Below are positions 7,374-15,792 of a stretch of DNA of 44,358 nucleotides, in pieces. Both the position numbers and the translations under genes were made by a program. The stretch comes from an uncultured Oscillospiraceae bacterium (GTDB lineage: Bacteria > Bacillota_A > Clostridia > Oscillospirales > Oscillospiraceae): assembly GCA_900754605.1 (NCBI GenBank), contig CAAEDK010000094.1:1-44358 (forward strand), in the 5' to 3' direction. The notes below the pieces were generated by a model. That model made no database searches and was not told where the DNA came from. It saw nothing but the letters and a program-made list of their open reading frames with translations. Position 1 is the stretch's first letter, and each line of letters opens with the position of its first letter.

Positions 7374-8738
7374 TCAATGTCGCCTCCGGCCCCGGTAGCC
7401 GCCCCCGCGGCGGCGGGGTACGCTACGGCCGTACCGGTAGCGCCGGCGGCCTACCGTCAGCTTCCAGACGATCAGCGCCGCCGCCAGCACCAGCAACGCG
7501 ATGCCAACCACCTTCACCGCGGTGGAACTGAAGAAGTTCCGCACGTTCCGCCAAAACAGCAGCAGGCCGGAGGCCTCCACATCATGGGAGGCCAGCAGGT
7601 CCACCGTGGTCAACACCTCTCCCTCCAGAGAGAGGGAGAGAGTGCCAAGCACCTGCCCCTCGGTGACCGGAGCGTCCACAGGACTCTCCAGGTCCAGCGT
7701 CCGCTCCAGAGAGGCGGGATCAGTGCCCTTGGGCAGCAACAGCTCCACATCCGCCGCCGGATGGACGGACACATGGTCCACCTTGGACAGCGCCACGCTG
7801 ACCTCCTTCACCAGCTCGGCCTCCTCCAGCACCGTCTGATAGGAGAAGTTCTCAAAACCCCAGTCGAAGAGACGGGAGGTCTCGGAAAAGCTCTGGACCT
7901 GGGTGCCGCCGCTGGGCAAGGTCACGGATTCGGCCCCCAGCACCACGCTGATGAAGGAGAGGCTGCCCTCCGCGGCAGTGGATACCAGGCAGTGGCCGGC
8001 ATCGGAGGTGGAGCCGGTCTTGACGCCGTGGGCCCGGCTGTCCAGATATCCCAAGGCCCGCCAGTTGGAGATCAGGTAGTTGGTGGAGTGGAGCACCCGC
8101 TCCTCGCTGAGATTGGTGGCGGGGATGGTGGCGCTCTTCATATCGCAGATCCGCAGGAAGTCGTCATGCTTCAGGGCCTCCGCTGTGATGAGGTACAAGT
8201 CCCAGGCGGAGGTGTAGTGCTGGCTGTCATGCAGGCCGGTGGTGTTGACGAAGTGGGTGTTCTCACACCCCAGAGCCGCAGCCTTTTCATTCATGGCGCC
8301 CACGAAGGCGTCCACGCTGCCGCTGACCTGCTCCGCCAGAATGTTGCACGCCTCGTTGGCGGAGACGATCAGCATACACTCCAGCAGCTGCTCCACCGTC
8401 AGCACCTCCCCGGCCCGGATGCCGGCGGTGCTGCCATCCGCCGCCAGCCCCTCCAGGGCGCTCTCCGTAACAGTGATTGGCTGGTCCATGGACAGCTGCC
8501 CGCTGTCCACTGCCTCCAGCGTCAGCAGAGCGGTCATGATCTTGGTGAGACTGGCGGGATAGAGCTCCTCGTGCTCGTTCTTTCCATAGACCATGCGGCC
8601 GGTGTTGGCGTCCACCAGCAGGGCAGCCTTGGCCTGGATGGCGGGGTCAGGCACCTCTGCGGCGGAGGCAGGACCTGTCAGCAGGGAGACCGCCAGGATC
8701 AGCAGCAAAAAAACAGAGAAAAAGCGGTGTGTTTTCAT
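7374..8738 (-). CDS. D-alanyl-D-alanine carboxypeptidase (S11, DacF/PBP5 type), membrane-anchored
   Basis: This 454-aa penicillin-binding protein trims the terminal D-Ala from peptidoglycan pentapeptides outside the cell. A signal peptide (MKTHRFFSVFLLLILAVSLL, cleavage near ASAAE) is followed by the three serine-peptidase motifs: SLTK near residue 65 (nucleophile serine), SAN near 120, and KTG near 225. A PBP5-type C-terminal beta domain follows. A C-terminal membrane helix (VVGIALLVLAAALIVW) and an arginine/glycine-rich cytoplasmic tail come last. A true transmembrane anchor replaces the amphipathic helix of classic PBP5. It is transcribed alone and is divergent from the helix-hairpin-helix gene. 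Confidence 0.92.
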   Translation of the reverse strand: MKTHRFFSVFLLLILAVSLLTGPASAAEVPDPAIQAKAALLVDANTGRMVYGKNEHEELYPASLTKIMTALLTLEAVDSGQLSMDQPITVTESALEGLAADGSTAGIRAGEVLTVEQLLECMLIVSANEACNILAEQVSGSVDAFVGAMNEKAAALGCENTHFVNTTGLHDSQHYTSAWDLYLITAEALKHDDFLRICDMKSATIPATNLSEERVLHSTNYLISNWRALGYLDSRAHGVKTGSTSDAGHCLVSTAAEGSLSFISVVLGAESVTLPSGGTQVQSFSETSRLFDWGFENFSYQTVLEEAELVKEVSVALSKVDHVSVHPAADVELLLPKGTDPASLERTLDLESPVDAPVTEGQVLGTLSLSLEGEVLTTVDLLASHDVEASGLLLFWRNVRNFFSSTAVKVVGIALLVLAAALIVWKLTVGRRRYRYGRSVPRRRGGGYRGRRRH

Positions 8739-8856
8739 ATCAAACTCCTACCATCTGTGGTATAATCAACTTGCATCGCGCGGCAGCGGCGCCGAAAAGC
8801 GCCGCGGTTCGACATTTCAACTCATAGTATATCAAAAAACGGGTGGGAGTTCAACA

Positions 8857-9261
8857 GTGAGTGGACGGGGAAGGCCGACAAAAAGTGAGATTATTCTGCT
8901 GGGGCTGACGGCGGTGTTCCTGTGCGCCCTGGCGGGCCTGTCTCTTCGGGATCGGCAGGATCGCGTCCCGGGCGTAGTCATTGAGACAGAGGCGGAGGTC
9001 CCCCGGGAGGAGATCGCCCCGGACTTCCCGCCGGTGGATCTGAACACCGCCACGGCGGAGGAGCTGGACACGCTGCCCGGCATCGGGGAGAGCCTGGCCC
9101 GCCGGATCATCGCGTACCGGGAGGCCAACGGCCCCTTCGGGAGCATTGAGGAGATCATGGAGGTGAGCGGGATCGGAGAGGCGAAATTCGCCGAGCTGGA
9201 GGACCGCGTCACTGTGGACAACGGCAAAGGAGAGGTGACAAATGAGGATTCTGGTGGTTGA
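8857..9261 (+). CDS. Membrane-anchored helix-hairpin-helix protein (ComEA-like)
   Basis: The start is taken at GTG 8857, because GGGTGGGAG lies 7 bases upstream and a membrane helix (IILLGLTAVFLCALAGLSL) follows at once; the frame is open further upstream without a ribosome site. About 134 aa. After a short extracellular linker the C-terminal half is a paired helix-hairpin-helix domain: VDLNTATAEELDTLPGIGES and EEIMEVSGIGEAKFAELED. This is the DNA-binding module of ComEA, the competence DNA receptor. The gene overlaps the response regulator by 20 bases, so it is translationally linked to a two-component system. A role in DNA uptake is possible but unproven. Confidence 0.8.
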   Translation: MSGRGRPTKSEIILLGLTAVFLCALAGLSLRDRQDRVPGVVIETEAEVPREEIAPDFPPVDLNTATAEELDTLPGIGESLARRIIAYREANGPFGSIEEIMEVSGIGEAKFAELEDRVTVDNGKGEVTNEDSGG

Positions 9262-9919
9262 TGACGAAAAGCTGCTGGTCAAAGGCGTGAAATTCAATCT
9301 GGAGAACGAGGGGTACGAGGTGGAGTGCGCCTATGACGGTGCCTCCGCCGTGGAGCTGGCCCGTAACGGCCGCTTCGATCTCATCATTCTGGATGTGATG
9401 ATGCCGGAGCTGGACGGGCAGGAGGCATGTATGCGGATCCGGGAGTTCTCCAATGTGCCCATCATCATGCTCACCGCCAAGAGCGAGGACGCGGACAAGC
9501 TGATGGGCTTTGAGTGTGGAGCGGATGACTATGTTACAAAACCCTTCAACATTCTGGAGCTGAAGGCCCGGGTTCGGGCGCTGCTGCGGCGGGCCGCCGG
9601 CACGCAGCGGAACCGGGGCGCCGTCCTGACCGCGGGGGACTTGTCCCTGAACACGGAGGAGCGGGTGGCCATCCGGGATGGAAAGACCGTGGATCTGACC
9701 GCCAAGGAGTACGATCTGATCGAGCTGCTGATGCGCAATCCCCGGCGGGTGTACAGCCGGGAGAATCTGATGAACGTGGTGTGGGGCTATGCCTACGCCG
9801 GGGACTACCGGACGGTGGATGTCCACATCCGCCGCCTGCGGGAGAAGCTGGAGAAGAACCCGGCGGAGCCGGAGTATATTATGACCAAGTGGGGAGTTGG
9901 ATACTATTTCAAAGGATAA
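9242..9919 (+). CDS. Response regulator, OmpR/PhoB family
   Basis: This 225-aa two-domain regulator has a receiver domain with acidic DDEK near the N-terminus, the phosphoacceptor aspartate in IILDVMMPELDG (about residue 51), the conserved threonine in IIMLTAKS and lysine in VTKPFN. A C-terminal winged helix (AKEYDLIELLMRNPRRVYSR, then YRTVDVHIRRLREKLE) binds DNA. The ATG follows GAGGTGACAA. It overlaps the upstream helix-hairpin-helix gene and the downstream kinase gene. The pair resembles the PhoP/PhoR, WalR/WalK and MtrA/MtrB group. Confidence 0.93.
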   Translation: MRILVVDDEKLLVKGVKFNLENEGYEVECAYDGASAVELARNGRFDLIILDVMMPELDGQEACMRIREFSNVPIIMLTAKSEDADKLMGFECGADDYVTKPFNILELKARVRALLRRAAGTQRNRGAVLTAGDLSLNTEERVAIRDGKTVDLTAKEYDLIELLMRNPRRVYSRENLMNVVWGYAYAGDYRTVDVHIRRLREKLEKNPAEPEYIMTKWGVGYYFKG

Positions 9920-11333
9920 GGGCAGGATCTGGGACAGCCTGCAGTTCAAGTTCGGCCTGAGCTATATCCTGATTATCGCGGGCGTGCTGCTGCTGCTGAA
10001 CACCTATCCGCTGCGGGTATCGCAGGATCTGGTGTTCCGCTCCAAGGCAACCACGCTCCAGAGCAGCGTGTCCGTGATGGTCTACTCCCTGTCCGGCCTG
10101 GACCGGCTGACCGAGGAGAATGTGTCCCAGGCCATGGCGGTGGTGGAGGAGACGGGCCTCAGCCGCATCCTGGTGACGGACAGTGCGGGCAAGGTCCTCT
10201 ACGATACCCGGGAGACCAACGACGCCCTGGGGGAGTACAGCTTCTACACAGAGATCGTCCAGGCCCTGCTGGGGAACGACGTGTTCTCCAGCAGCTACCG
10301 GGACGGGGCCTTCCGCAGCCGGGCGGCCTCGCCAGTGCTGTACCAGAACCAGATCATCGGCGCCGTATACGCATACGAGTATGACACGGAGCAGGCCGCT
10401 CTGCTAGAGGGGCTGCAGGGCAATCTATTGCGGCTCTCCGCCGGCATCGCGGTGGTGGTGCTGTGTCTCAGCGGCCTGCTGTCCCGGGCGCTGACCCGGA
10501 AGATCGGCCAGCTGCTCACCGCCATCCGGGAGGTGCGGGAGGGCGCTTACAGCCACCGGGCGGAGGTGCCCGGACGCGACGAGATCGCCCAGCTGGCCCA
10601 GGAGTTCAACAGCTTGACGGACCGCCTCCAGACTACGGAGAACGCCCGCCGCCGCTTTGTGTCCGACGCCTCCCACGAGCTGAAAACGCCCCTGGCGGCC
10701 ATCCGGCTGCTGACGGACTCCATCCTCCAGACGGAGAACATCGACCGGGAGACGGCACGGGAATTTGTCACAGACATCGGGCAGGAGGCGGAGCGCCTCT
10801 CCCGTATCACAGAGGATCTGCTCCGCCTGACCCGGCTGGACAGCAACGTGCTGGAGCGGCCGGTGGTGGTGGACGCGCTGCCGGTGCTGGAGCAGGTGAT
10901 GCGGATGATGAGCCTGGTGGCCCAGGAGAAGGGAACGGAACTGACCTATCGGGCGGAGGGGACCTGTACGATGCTGGCCACCCGGGATGAGATCCACCAG
11001 ATCATCTATAATCTGACGGACAACGCCGTGAAGTACACGCCGCCGGGCAGCACGGTCCAGGTCTCCCTGTTTCGGGAGGGGGATCAGGTGGTGCTGACGG
11101 TGGAGGACAACGGCGCCGGCATCCCGGAAGAGGACCTGCCCCGGATCTTTGAGCGGTTCTATCGGGTGGACAAGGCACGGTCCCGCGCTGCCGGCGGCAC
11201 GGGTCTGGGATTGGCCATCGTCAGGGACACGGTGGAAAAGCGGGGCGGCACTGTGGAGGCGGCCAATCGTCCTGGAGGCGGCGCAGTTTTCACCGTCCGC
11301 TGGCCCTGGCGGGAAGGAGGCGGCCAGACATGA
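9897..11333 (+). CDS. Sensor histidine kinase (HAMP-HisKA-HATPase)
   Basis: Two membrane helices (YILIIAGVLLLLNT near residue 25 and AGIAVVVLCLSGLL near 185) bracket an extracellular sensor of about 140 residues. A HAMP linker follows, then HisKA with the phosphorylated histidine in SDASHELKTPLAAI, and an ATPase domain with NLTDNAVKYTPPG (N box), VEDNGAGIPEE (G1), FERFYRVD (F box) and GGTGLGLAIV (G2). The only available start in the overlap is TTG at 9897, 23 bases inside the regulator gene, with a purine run directly abutting it; the start is therefore uncertain. The partner regulator is immediately upstream. Confidence 0.92.
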   Translation: MDTISKDKGRIWDSLQFKFGLSYILIIAGVLLLLNTYPLRVSQDLVFRSKATTLQSSVSVMVYSLSGLDRLTEENVSQAMAVVEETGLSRILVTDSAGKVLYDTRETNDALGEYSFYTEIVQALLGNDVFSSSYRDGAFRSRAASPVLYQNQIIGAVYAYEYDTEQAALLEGLQGNLLRLSAGIAVVVLCLSGLLSRALTRKIGQLLTAIREVREGAYSHRAEVPGRDEIAQLAQEFNSLTDRLQTTENARRRFVSDASHELKTPLAAIRLLTDSILQTENIDRETAREFVTDIGQEAERLSRITEDLLRLTRLDSNVLERPVVVDALPVLEQVMRMMSLVAQEKGTELTYRAEGTCTMLATRDEIHQIIYNLTDNAVKYTPPGSTVQVSLFREGDQVVLTVEDNGAGIPEEDLPRIFERFYRVDKARSRAAGGTGLGLAIVRDTVEKRGGTVEAANRPGGGAVFTVRWPWREGGGQT

Positions 11334-12241
11334 AAAAGCGATGGATTGCCGTGCTGCTGTGCGCCGCCCTTCTGGCAGCCTTCGGCTGGGGACAGCCCCG
11401 CATTTCCGGCGAGGGCGAGACATACGACCTCTATTTCCTGGAGGCGGATCTGTCCGACGCCCCTGGCGGCGATGCCCTGCGGGCGGAGCCGCTGTACATC
11501 GAGTCGGGCGAGGTGCGGGACACCCGGGAGCTGGCGGAGTATCTGGTGACGGAGCTGCTGGCGGGACCGGAGGACGCCGCCCTCACCAGCGCCATTCCAG
11601 AGGAGACTACCCTGCTGTCCCTGGAGCTGGATGGTACCCGGGCCAAGGTGGACCTCTCCTCCCGCTACCGGTTGCTTTCCGGCGTGGCGCTGGCCTTGGC
11701 AGACTATGCCATCACCCTGACGCTGACCCAGCTGCCGGAGATCTCCGCTGTCAGCGTGACGGTCCGGGGCCAGCCGCTGGCCTACCGAGACCGGCAGATC
11801 TTCACAGCCAGGGATGTCCTGTTTTCCAGCAACGAGGATGTGATCGACACGCTGAACGCCACCCTGTACTTTCTGGATGAGACCGGCGGCCTGACGCCGG
11901 TGGAGATGACACTGGACCTGTACGAGGGGGACACGCAGGCCGGGGCCGTGGTCAAGGCCCTGCTGGAGGGGACGGAGGAAAAGGACTGGCTCTCCGCCAT
12001 TCCGGAGGGATTCCAGGTAACTTCCGTCCGGCTGGAAGAGAGCACGTGCTATGTGGACCTGCCCACGGCGGCTCTGCCGGGTCTGCCGGAGGGGGCGGAT
12101 CTGTCCCTGGCCCTCCGGGCACTGGCGGACTCCCTGCTGTCCCTGCGGGCAGTGGAAGAGGTGCGGTATCTGGTGGACGGTGAGTTCGCCTCCGCCTACG
12201 GCGGCGCCGCTGTGCTGGAGCCTTATCTCAGCGCAGCTTGA
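11330..12241 (+). CDS. Secreted protein with two GerMN domains
   Basis: The gene overlaps the kinase stop by four bases (ATGA), so it is translated as part of the two-component operon. The 303-aa product has an N-terminal hydrophobic signal (KKRWIAVLLCAALLAAFGW) without a clear lipobox cysteine. Two tandem GerMN repeats follow: YDLYFLEAD ... LLAGPEDAALTSAIPEETTL ... AKVDLSSRYR, and ATLYFLDETGGL ... LLEGTEEKDWLSAIPEGFQV ... CYVDLPTAAL. GerMN is found in spore germination protein GerM and in the actinobacterial lipoprotein LpqB, encoded beside the MtrAB two-component system. It may modulate the kinase or bind cell wall at the surface. Confidence 0.85.
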   Translation: MKKRWIAVLLCAALLAAFGWGQPRISGEGETYDLYFLEADLSDAPGGDALRAEPLYIESGEVRDTRELAEYLVTELLAGPEDAALTSAIPEETTLLSLELDGTRAKVDLSSRYRLLSGVALALADYAITLTLTQLPEISAVSVTVRGQPLAYRDRQIFTARDVLFSSNEDVIDTLNATLYFLDETGGLTPVEMTLDLYEGDTQAGAVVKALLEGTEEKDWLSAIPEGFQVTSVRLEESTCYVDLPTAALPGLPEGADLSLALRALADSLLSLRAVEEVRYLVDGEFASAYGGAAVLEPYLSAA

Positions 12242-12261
12242 CGGCGCGGGACGCCGCCCCA

Positions 12262-12783
12262 TCAGGCGCCGAAGAACAGCCGCACCGCGAAGGCGGAGGC
12301 CAGAAACCCCGTCAGGTCCGCGGCCAGGGCTGCCGGGACCGTGTGCCGGGTGCGGATGATCCCGGCAGAGCCGAAGTACACGGCGATGGTGTAGAATGTG
12401 GTTTCCGTGCTGCCCAGCATCACGGCGGCCACCCGGCCGATGTAGCTGTCGGGGCCGTAGGTGGCGATGAGGTCCGAGCCGACTGCCAGGGCGCCGCTGC
12501 CGGATACGGGGCGCACCAGCATCAGCGGCGTGGTCTCCGGCGGAATGCCCAGAAACTCCAGCGCCGGGGCGCAGAGGCCCGTGAGCCACTCCAGGGCGCC
12601 GGAAGCCCGGAACATGGCCACGGCGGTCAGCAGTCCCACCAGGGCAGGCAGGACCTTCAGCAGGACCGTGAGCCCCTCTTCGGCCCCGTGGGTCAGGGCG
12701 CCGTAGACATCCACCCGCTTCCCCATGCCGTAGAGGGCCACCCCGGCCAGCAGTACGGGGATCACCAGAGAACTGAGATTCAA
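12262..12783 (-). CDS. spmB: Spore maturation protein B
   Basis: This 173-aa multi-spanning membrane protein belongs to the SpmB/nucleoside-recognition (Gate) family needed for dehydration of the spore core. Characteristic segments are LPALVGLLTAVAMFRASGAL, PLMLVRPVSGSGALAV and VAAVMLGSTETTFYTIAVYFG. The start is a TTG at 12783, because GGAGGT lies 7 bases upstream and the product then begins MNLSSLVIPVLL like other SpmB proteins. This TTG overlaps the spmA stop (TTGA), so translation is coupled. It converges on the GerMN gene, with only about 20 bases between stops and no obvious terminator. Confidence 0.9.
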   Translation of the reverse strand: MNLSSLVIPVLLAGVALYGMGKRVDVYGALTHGAEEGLTVLLKVLPALVGLLTAVAMFRASGALEWLTGLCAPALEFLGIPPETTPLMLVRPVSGSGALAVGSDLIATYGPDSYIGRVAAVMLGSTETTFYTIAVYFGSAGIIRTRHTVPAALAADLTGFLASAFAVRLFFGA

Positions 12784-13364
12784 CGCCGGCACCTCCCCAC
12801 GGCGGCCAGGAATTTGGCCGTCAGAACGCCAACCACCACCGACAGGGCCGAGGCCAGCCACACCGCCGGCAGGATGTCGAAGGGAGACTGGGCTCCACTG
12901 GCGCTGCGGACGGAGGCGATGGTGGCGGGCAGCAGCTGGATGGAAGCGGTATTCAGCACCACCAGCAGGCACAGTTCGTCGCTGGCGGTGCCGCTGCAGC
13001 CGCGGGCCATCCGTCGGGCCGCCTGGATCCCGAGGGGCGTGGCGGCGTTGCCCAGTCCCAGCAGATTGGCGGACACGTTGGCGGAGAGTGCCGCCAACGT
13101 TTTTTCATCCCGGCTGGCCTGGGGCATCAGTCGCCGCAGAATGGGCCGGAAGGCCCGGGCCAATCCGGCAGAGAGGCCGCAGACATTCATGATTTCCATG
13201 ACGCCGCTCCACAGGCACAGAATGCCGGCCATGGAGACACTGAGCTCCACGGCGGAGGCGGCGCCGTCCATAGCCGCGTCGGCCACGGCGTCCAGATTTC
13301 CGGTGAACAGGCCGAAGACCAGGGACAGCACCACCATCCCGGTCCAGATCCAGGTCATTGCCAT
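12780..13364 (-). CDS. spmA: Spore maturation protein A
   Basis: SpmA is the partner of SpmB. The product begins MAMTWIWTGMVVLSLVFGLF, with the start at 13364 chosen because AGGGGG lies 7 bases upstream; nearby ATG codons at 13370 and 13358 are less well placed. Family features are WSGVMEIMNVCGLSAGLARA, LRRLMPQ, SANVSANLLGLGNAATPLG and VVLNTASIQLLPATI. It has several membrane helices and about 194 aa, normal for SpmA. Its presence implies that the host makes endospores or derives from a lineage that did. Confidence 0.9.
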   Translation of the reverse strand: MAMTWIWTGMVVLSLVFGLFTGNLDAVADAAMDGAASAVELSVSMAGILCLWSGVMEIMNVCGLSAGLARAFRPILRRLMPQASRDEKTLAALSANVSANLLGLGNAATPLGIQAARRMARGCSGTASDELCLLVVLNTASIQLLPATIASVRSASGAQSPFDILPAVWLASALSVVVGVLTAKFLAAVGRCRR

Positions 13365-13480
13365 TGTCATTCCCCCTGTGTTTGTGACGGATACCCGGCA
13401 GCTTCTCAAAAAATATGAAGAGGCCAGCTGAGATTTCGGAAAAGCAAATTGGTAAATTCACTTTATTTTTGGAATCAAAT

Positions 13481-13509
13481 TGACAAAATGCGACCGTCTG
13501 TGATATGTT
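13481..13509 (+). promoter_or_regulatory. Candidate sigma-A promoter of the AbrB-like gene
   Basis: TTGACA near 13481 and TATGTT near 13504 are separated by about 17 bases, 50 bases ahead of the AAGGAG ribosome site. Coordinates may be off by one. Confidence 0.55.
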
Positions 13510-13556
13510 CTTATAAATGGATAGTTAGGACATATTGCTGAAAAAGGAGATACATC

Positions 13557-13799
13557 GTGAAATCAACGGGAATTGTCAGAAAGGTGGATGAACTGGGACG
13601 GATCGTGCTCCCTATCGAGATGCGCCGGACGCTGGATATCGGCGAGAAGGATGCATTGGAAATCTATGTGGAAGGCTCGTCCGTCATTCTGAAAAAATAC
13701 AAGCCCAGCTGCGTTTTCTGCGACGCCACCAAAGACATCACGGTATTCAAGGGGAAGAATATCTGCCCCAAGTGCCTGAAAGAATTGAAAGAGCTGTGA
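13557..13799 (+). CDS. AbrB/SpoVT-type transition-state regulator with a C-terminal CxxC pair
   Basis: This 80-aa DNA-binding protein starts at GTG 13557 after AAGGAGATACATC. Residues 1-48 are the swapped-hairpin AbrB domain: GIVRKVDELGRIVLPIEMRR, then IGEKDALEIYVEGSSVILKKY. The C-terminal part has CVFC and CPKC pairs, which could bind zinc, an arrangement common in clostridial AbrB proteins. It is transcribed alone with its own promoter and terminator. Such proteins repress post-exponential genes, including sporulation functions. The adjacent spmA/spmB genes make that plausible here, but the targets are unknown. Confidence 0.88.
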   Translation: MKSTGIVRKVDELGRIVLPIEMRRTLDIGEKDALEIYVEGSSVILKKYKPSCVFCDATKDITVFKGKNICPKCLKELKEL

Positions 13800-13821
13800 G
13801 CGCCCTGTGCGCTGAAAACAT

Positions 13822-13853
13822 GACGCCCATGCGGAGTTCTCCGCATGGGCGTC
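13822..13853. terminator. Bidirectional hairpin between the AbrB-like gene and rsmI
   Basis: GACGCCCATGCGGA pairs perfectly over 14 bases with TCCGCATGGGCGTC across a four-base loop. It lies between two convergent genes. T runs on either side are short, so efficiency is uncertain. Confidence 0.65.
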
Positions 13854-13878
13854 TTCTGCGCTGCATGTCCTGCGCGGG

Positions 13879-14712
13879 TCATGACCGCTCCAGGGCCGCG
13901 GCGTACAGCTCGTTTTTGGAAAGACCCGTGTGGGCCGATACCTCCCGGGCGGCATCTTTCAGCCGGATTCCCTGGGCCACCAGCCGCAGGACTTGCTCCG
14001 TCCCCTCCTCCAGCGTGACGGCGGCGGTCTCCCGGGGCGGGCTGCCCGCCACCACCAGCACGTATTCTCCCTTGGGGGTGTTTTCCTGGTAATAGGCCGC
14101 CGCTTCTCCCAGGGTGGTGCGCACAGTCTCCTCGTGGAGCTTCGTCAGCTCCCGGCACAGGGCCACCCGCCGGTCCGGGCCGAAGGTCTCCCGCAGGTCC
14201 TCCAGCGTGGCGCGCAGCTTGTGGGGCGCCTCGTGGAAGATCATGGTCCGCTCCTCGTTTTTCAGAGAGTCCAGCCGTTCCCGGCGGCTTTTCTTGTTGA
14301 CGGTGAGGAAGCCCTCAAAGGTGAACCGCCCCGTGGGCAGGCCGCTGACCGCCAGGGCATTCACTGCCGCGCAGCAGCCGGGGATGGAGAGCACCTCCAC
14401 CCCATTTTCGGCACACAGCCGCACCAGATCCTCTCCGGGATCGGAGATGGCCGGTGTACCGGCGTCCGTCACCAGAGCGCAGGACTCCCCAGCCAGCAGC
14501 CGCTGCAGGATGGCCTGGCCCGCAGCGGCATGGTTGTGTTCGTGGTAGCTCACCAGGGGCTTTTTGATCTGAAAGTGATTCAGCAGCTTCACAGAGACCC
14601 GGGTGTCCTCCGCGGCGATGAAGTCCACGGCTCCCAGCGTCTCCGCTGCCCGGGGAGAGAAGTCCCCCAGGTTGCCGATGGGCGTGGCCACCAGATACAG
14701 CGTACCGCTCAT
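13879..14712 (-). CDS. rsmI: 16S rRNA (cytidine-1402-2'-O)-methyltransferase
   Basis: RsmI methylates the ribose of C1402 in the decoding centre using S-adenosylmethionine. The 277-aa product starts at ATG 14712 (AAGGAG upstream) with MSGTLYLVATPIGNLGD, the family hallmark. FIAAEDTR, SYHEHN, LVTDAGTPAISDPG and SGLPTGRFTFEGFL are further tetrapyrrole-methylase-fold motifs. The C-terminus (LKDAAREVSAHTGLSKNELY) is the small helical extension. The start overlaps the stop of the upstream methyltransferase by four bases, so the two form an operon, a common pairing in Firmicutes. Confidence 0.93.
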   Translation of the reverse strand: MSGTLYLVATPIGNLGDFSPRAAETLGAVDFIAAEDTRVSVKLLNHFQIKKPLVSYHEHNHAAAGQAILQRLLAGESCALVTDAGTPAISDPGEDLVRLCAENGVEVLSIPGCCAAVNALAVSGLPTGRFTFEGFLTVNKKSRRERLDSLKNEERTMIFHEAPHKLRATLEDLRETFGPDRRVALCRELTKLHEETVRTTLGEAAAYYQENTPKGEYVLVVAGSPPRETAAVTLEEGTEQVLRLVAQGIRLKDAAREVSAHTGLSKNELYAAALERS

Positions 14713-15443
14713 GCGTTCGTCTCCTTTGTTCGGAAATAGGCGTTGTCCAGCTCCGCCGTGGGGCGGCCGGTCCCGTCCTCCAGGCAGAGGGGGGCGGCGA
14801 TGTCCAGCCCGGGCCGTCCGCCCCGGCGGGCCTCTAACAGCAGCAGGGAAGGGGCGTCCCCCGCCCGGCGGCAGACGAGGCGCAGCCGCTTGGGCTCCAG
14901 TCCCCGGGCCCGGAGGGCGCAGCACAGGTCCGCCAGCCGCTCCGGCTTGTGGACCAGGCAGAAGCTCCCGCCCCACCGCAGCAGCCAGGCTGCTGCCGTG
15001 CAGATATCCTCCAGGGTGCAGCCAGTCTCGGACCGGGCAGCCCGGAGGGCCTCAGTCTCCGGCAGCCTGCCGGACCCGGCGGGATAGTAGGGAGGGTTGC
15101 ACACCACCAAGTCAAAGCCACCGGCGGGCAGCAGGCCGCGGATCTTTCGTAGGTCTCCCCGGCGGAAGATCAGGCGGTCTGCCAGGCCGTTCCGGGCGGC
15201 GGCCTGCTCCGCCAAGCGGACGGCGTCCGGCAGCAGCTCCACACCGGTGACGGACAGTGCCCGCTGGCGCTGGAACAGCAGAAGGCCCAGCAGTCCGGTG
15301 CCGCTGCCCAGGTCGCACACCCGAAGCCCCGGCTTCAGCCGGGGAAAGCTGCCCAGCAGAAAGGAGTCGGTACTGGGCTGGAACAGGCCGTCATCGCAGA
15401 CGAAGGAGAGTCCGCCGGGGCAGAGGAGTTCCCAGTGCTGCAA
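14709..15443 (-). CDS. tRNA1(Val) (adenine-37-N6)-methyltransferase-like enzyme (TrmN6/YfiC type)
   Basis: This class I SAM-dependent methyltransferase has about 244 aa. Motif I is VCDLGSGTGLLGLLL, the acidic ribose-binding residue is in TGVELLPDAVRLAEQ, and the catalytic adenine-N6 motif is DLVVCNPPYYPAGSGR. The N-terminus (GLFQPSTDSFLLGSF) is typical of the YfiC group. The start is a TTG at 15443 after a G-rich ribosome site. It is the first gene of an operon with rsmI and has its own strong promoter at 15478-15506. The exact tRNA substrate is inferred from the family. Confidence 0.85.
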   Translation of the reverse strand: MQHWELLCPGGLSFVCDDGLFQPSTDSFLLGSFPRLKPGLRVCDLGSGTGLLGLLLFQRQRALSVTGVELLPDAVRLAEQAAARNGLADRLIFRRGDLRKIRGLLPAGGFDLVVCNPPYYPAGSGRLPETEALRAARSETGCTLEDICTAAAWLLRWGGSFCLVHKPERLADLCCALRARGLEPKRLRLVCRRAGDAPSLLLLEARRGGRPGLDIAAPLCLEDGTGRPTAELDNAYFRTKETNA

Positions 15444-15477
15444 GTCGATCCCCCCATTGGATGATGTCTATATTCAT

Positions 15478-15506
15478 ATTATAATGGAAGATCATCATTC
15501 TTGCAA
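15478..15506 (-). promoter_or_regulatory. Sigma-A promoter of the TrmN6-rsmI operon
   Basis: On the minus strand TTGCAA (15506-15501) and TATAAT (15483-15478) are spaced by 17 bases. This is a near-consensus promoter about 28 bases upstream of the expected transcript start. Confidence 0.7.
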
Positions 15507-15792
15507 TGGGGGGCACGGTTCAAAAGAAAAGGCCGCTTGGGCGCGCTCCGGTGCAGTGGCCCTCCGCGCGACGATCGGTGCAAGCGCCGATTTGGTCTGG
15601 CCTTTGGGCCTTTTGCGATTCCTGTAGTTGCTGCCCCGTGGCGGATCGTGCGGACGGCGCGGAGCGGCCACTGCATGTTCTCTCCTTCTCTTTTTGCTGC
15701 CGCTGGCCCGGTGGGTGATGGAAGTTTCTGCAGCAGGCCGATGCTCTCATCGCCCGCCGGTCCAGGCCCCTGCGGGTCGTGAGGGCCGAGAC
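15507..15792 (-). other. Gap between TraX and TrmN6 genes; possible 65-aa basic ORF
   Basis: This is a GC-rich stretch with no convincing gene. On the minus strand an ATG at 15676 follows AAGGAGAGAAC and opens a frame of 65 codons to 15479 (MQWPLRAVRTIRHGAATTGI), rich in Arg and Pro. The good ribosome site argues for it. The composition, and the fact that its end runs through the promoter of the next operon, argue against it. On the plus strand GGCC-TTTG-GGCC followed by TTTT (about 15601-15616) looks like a weak terminator without a gene to serve. Confidence 0.3.
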
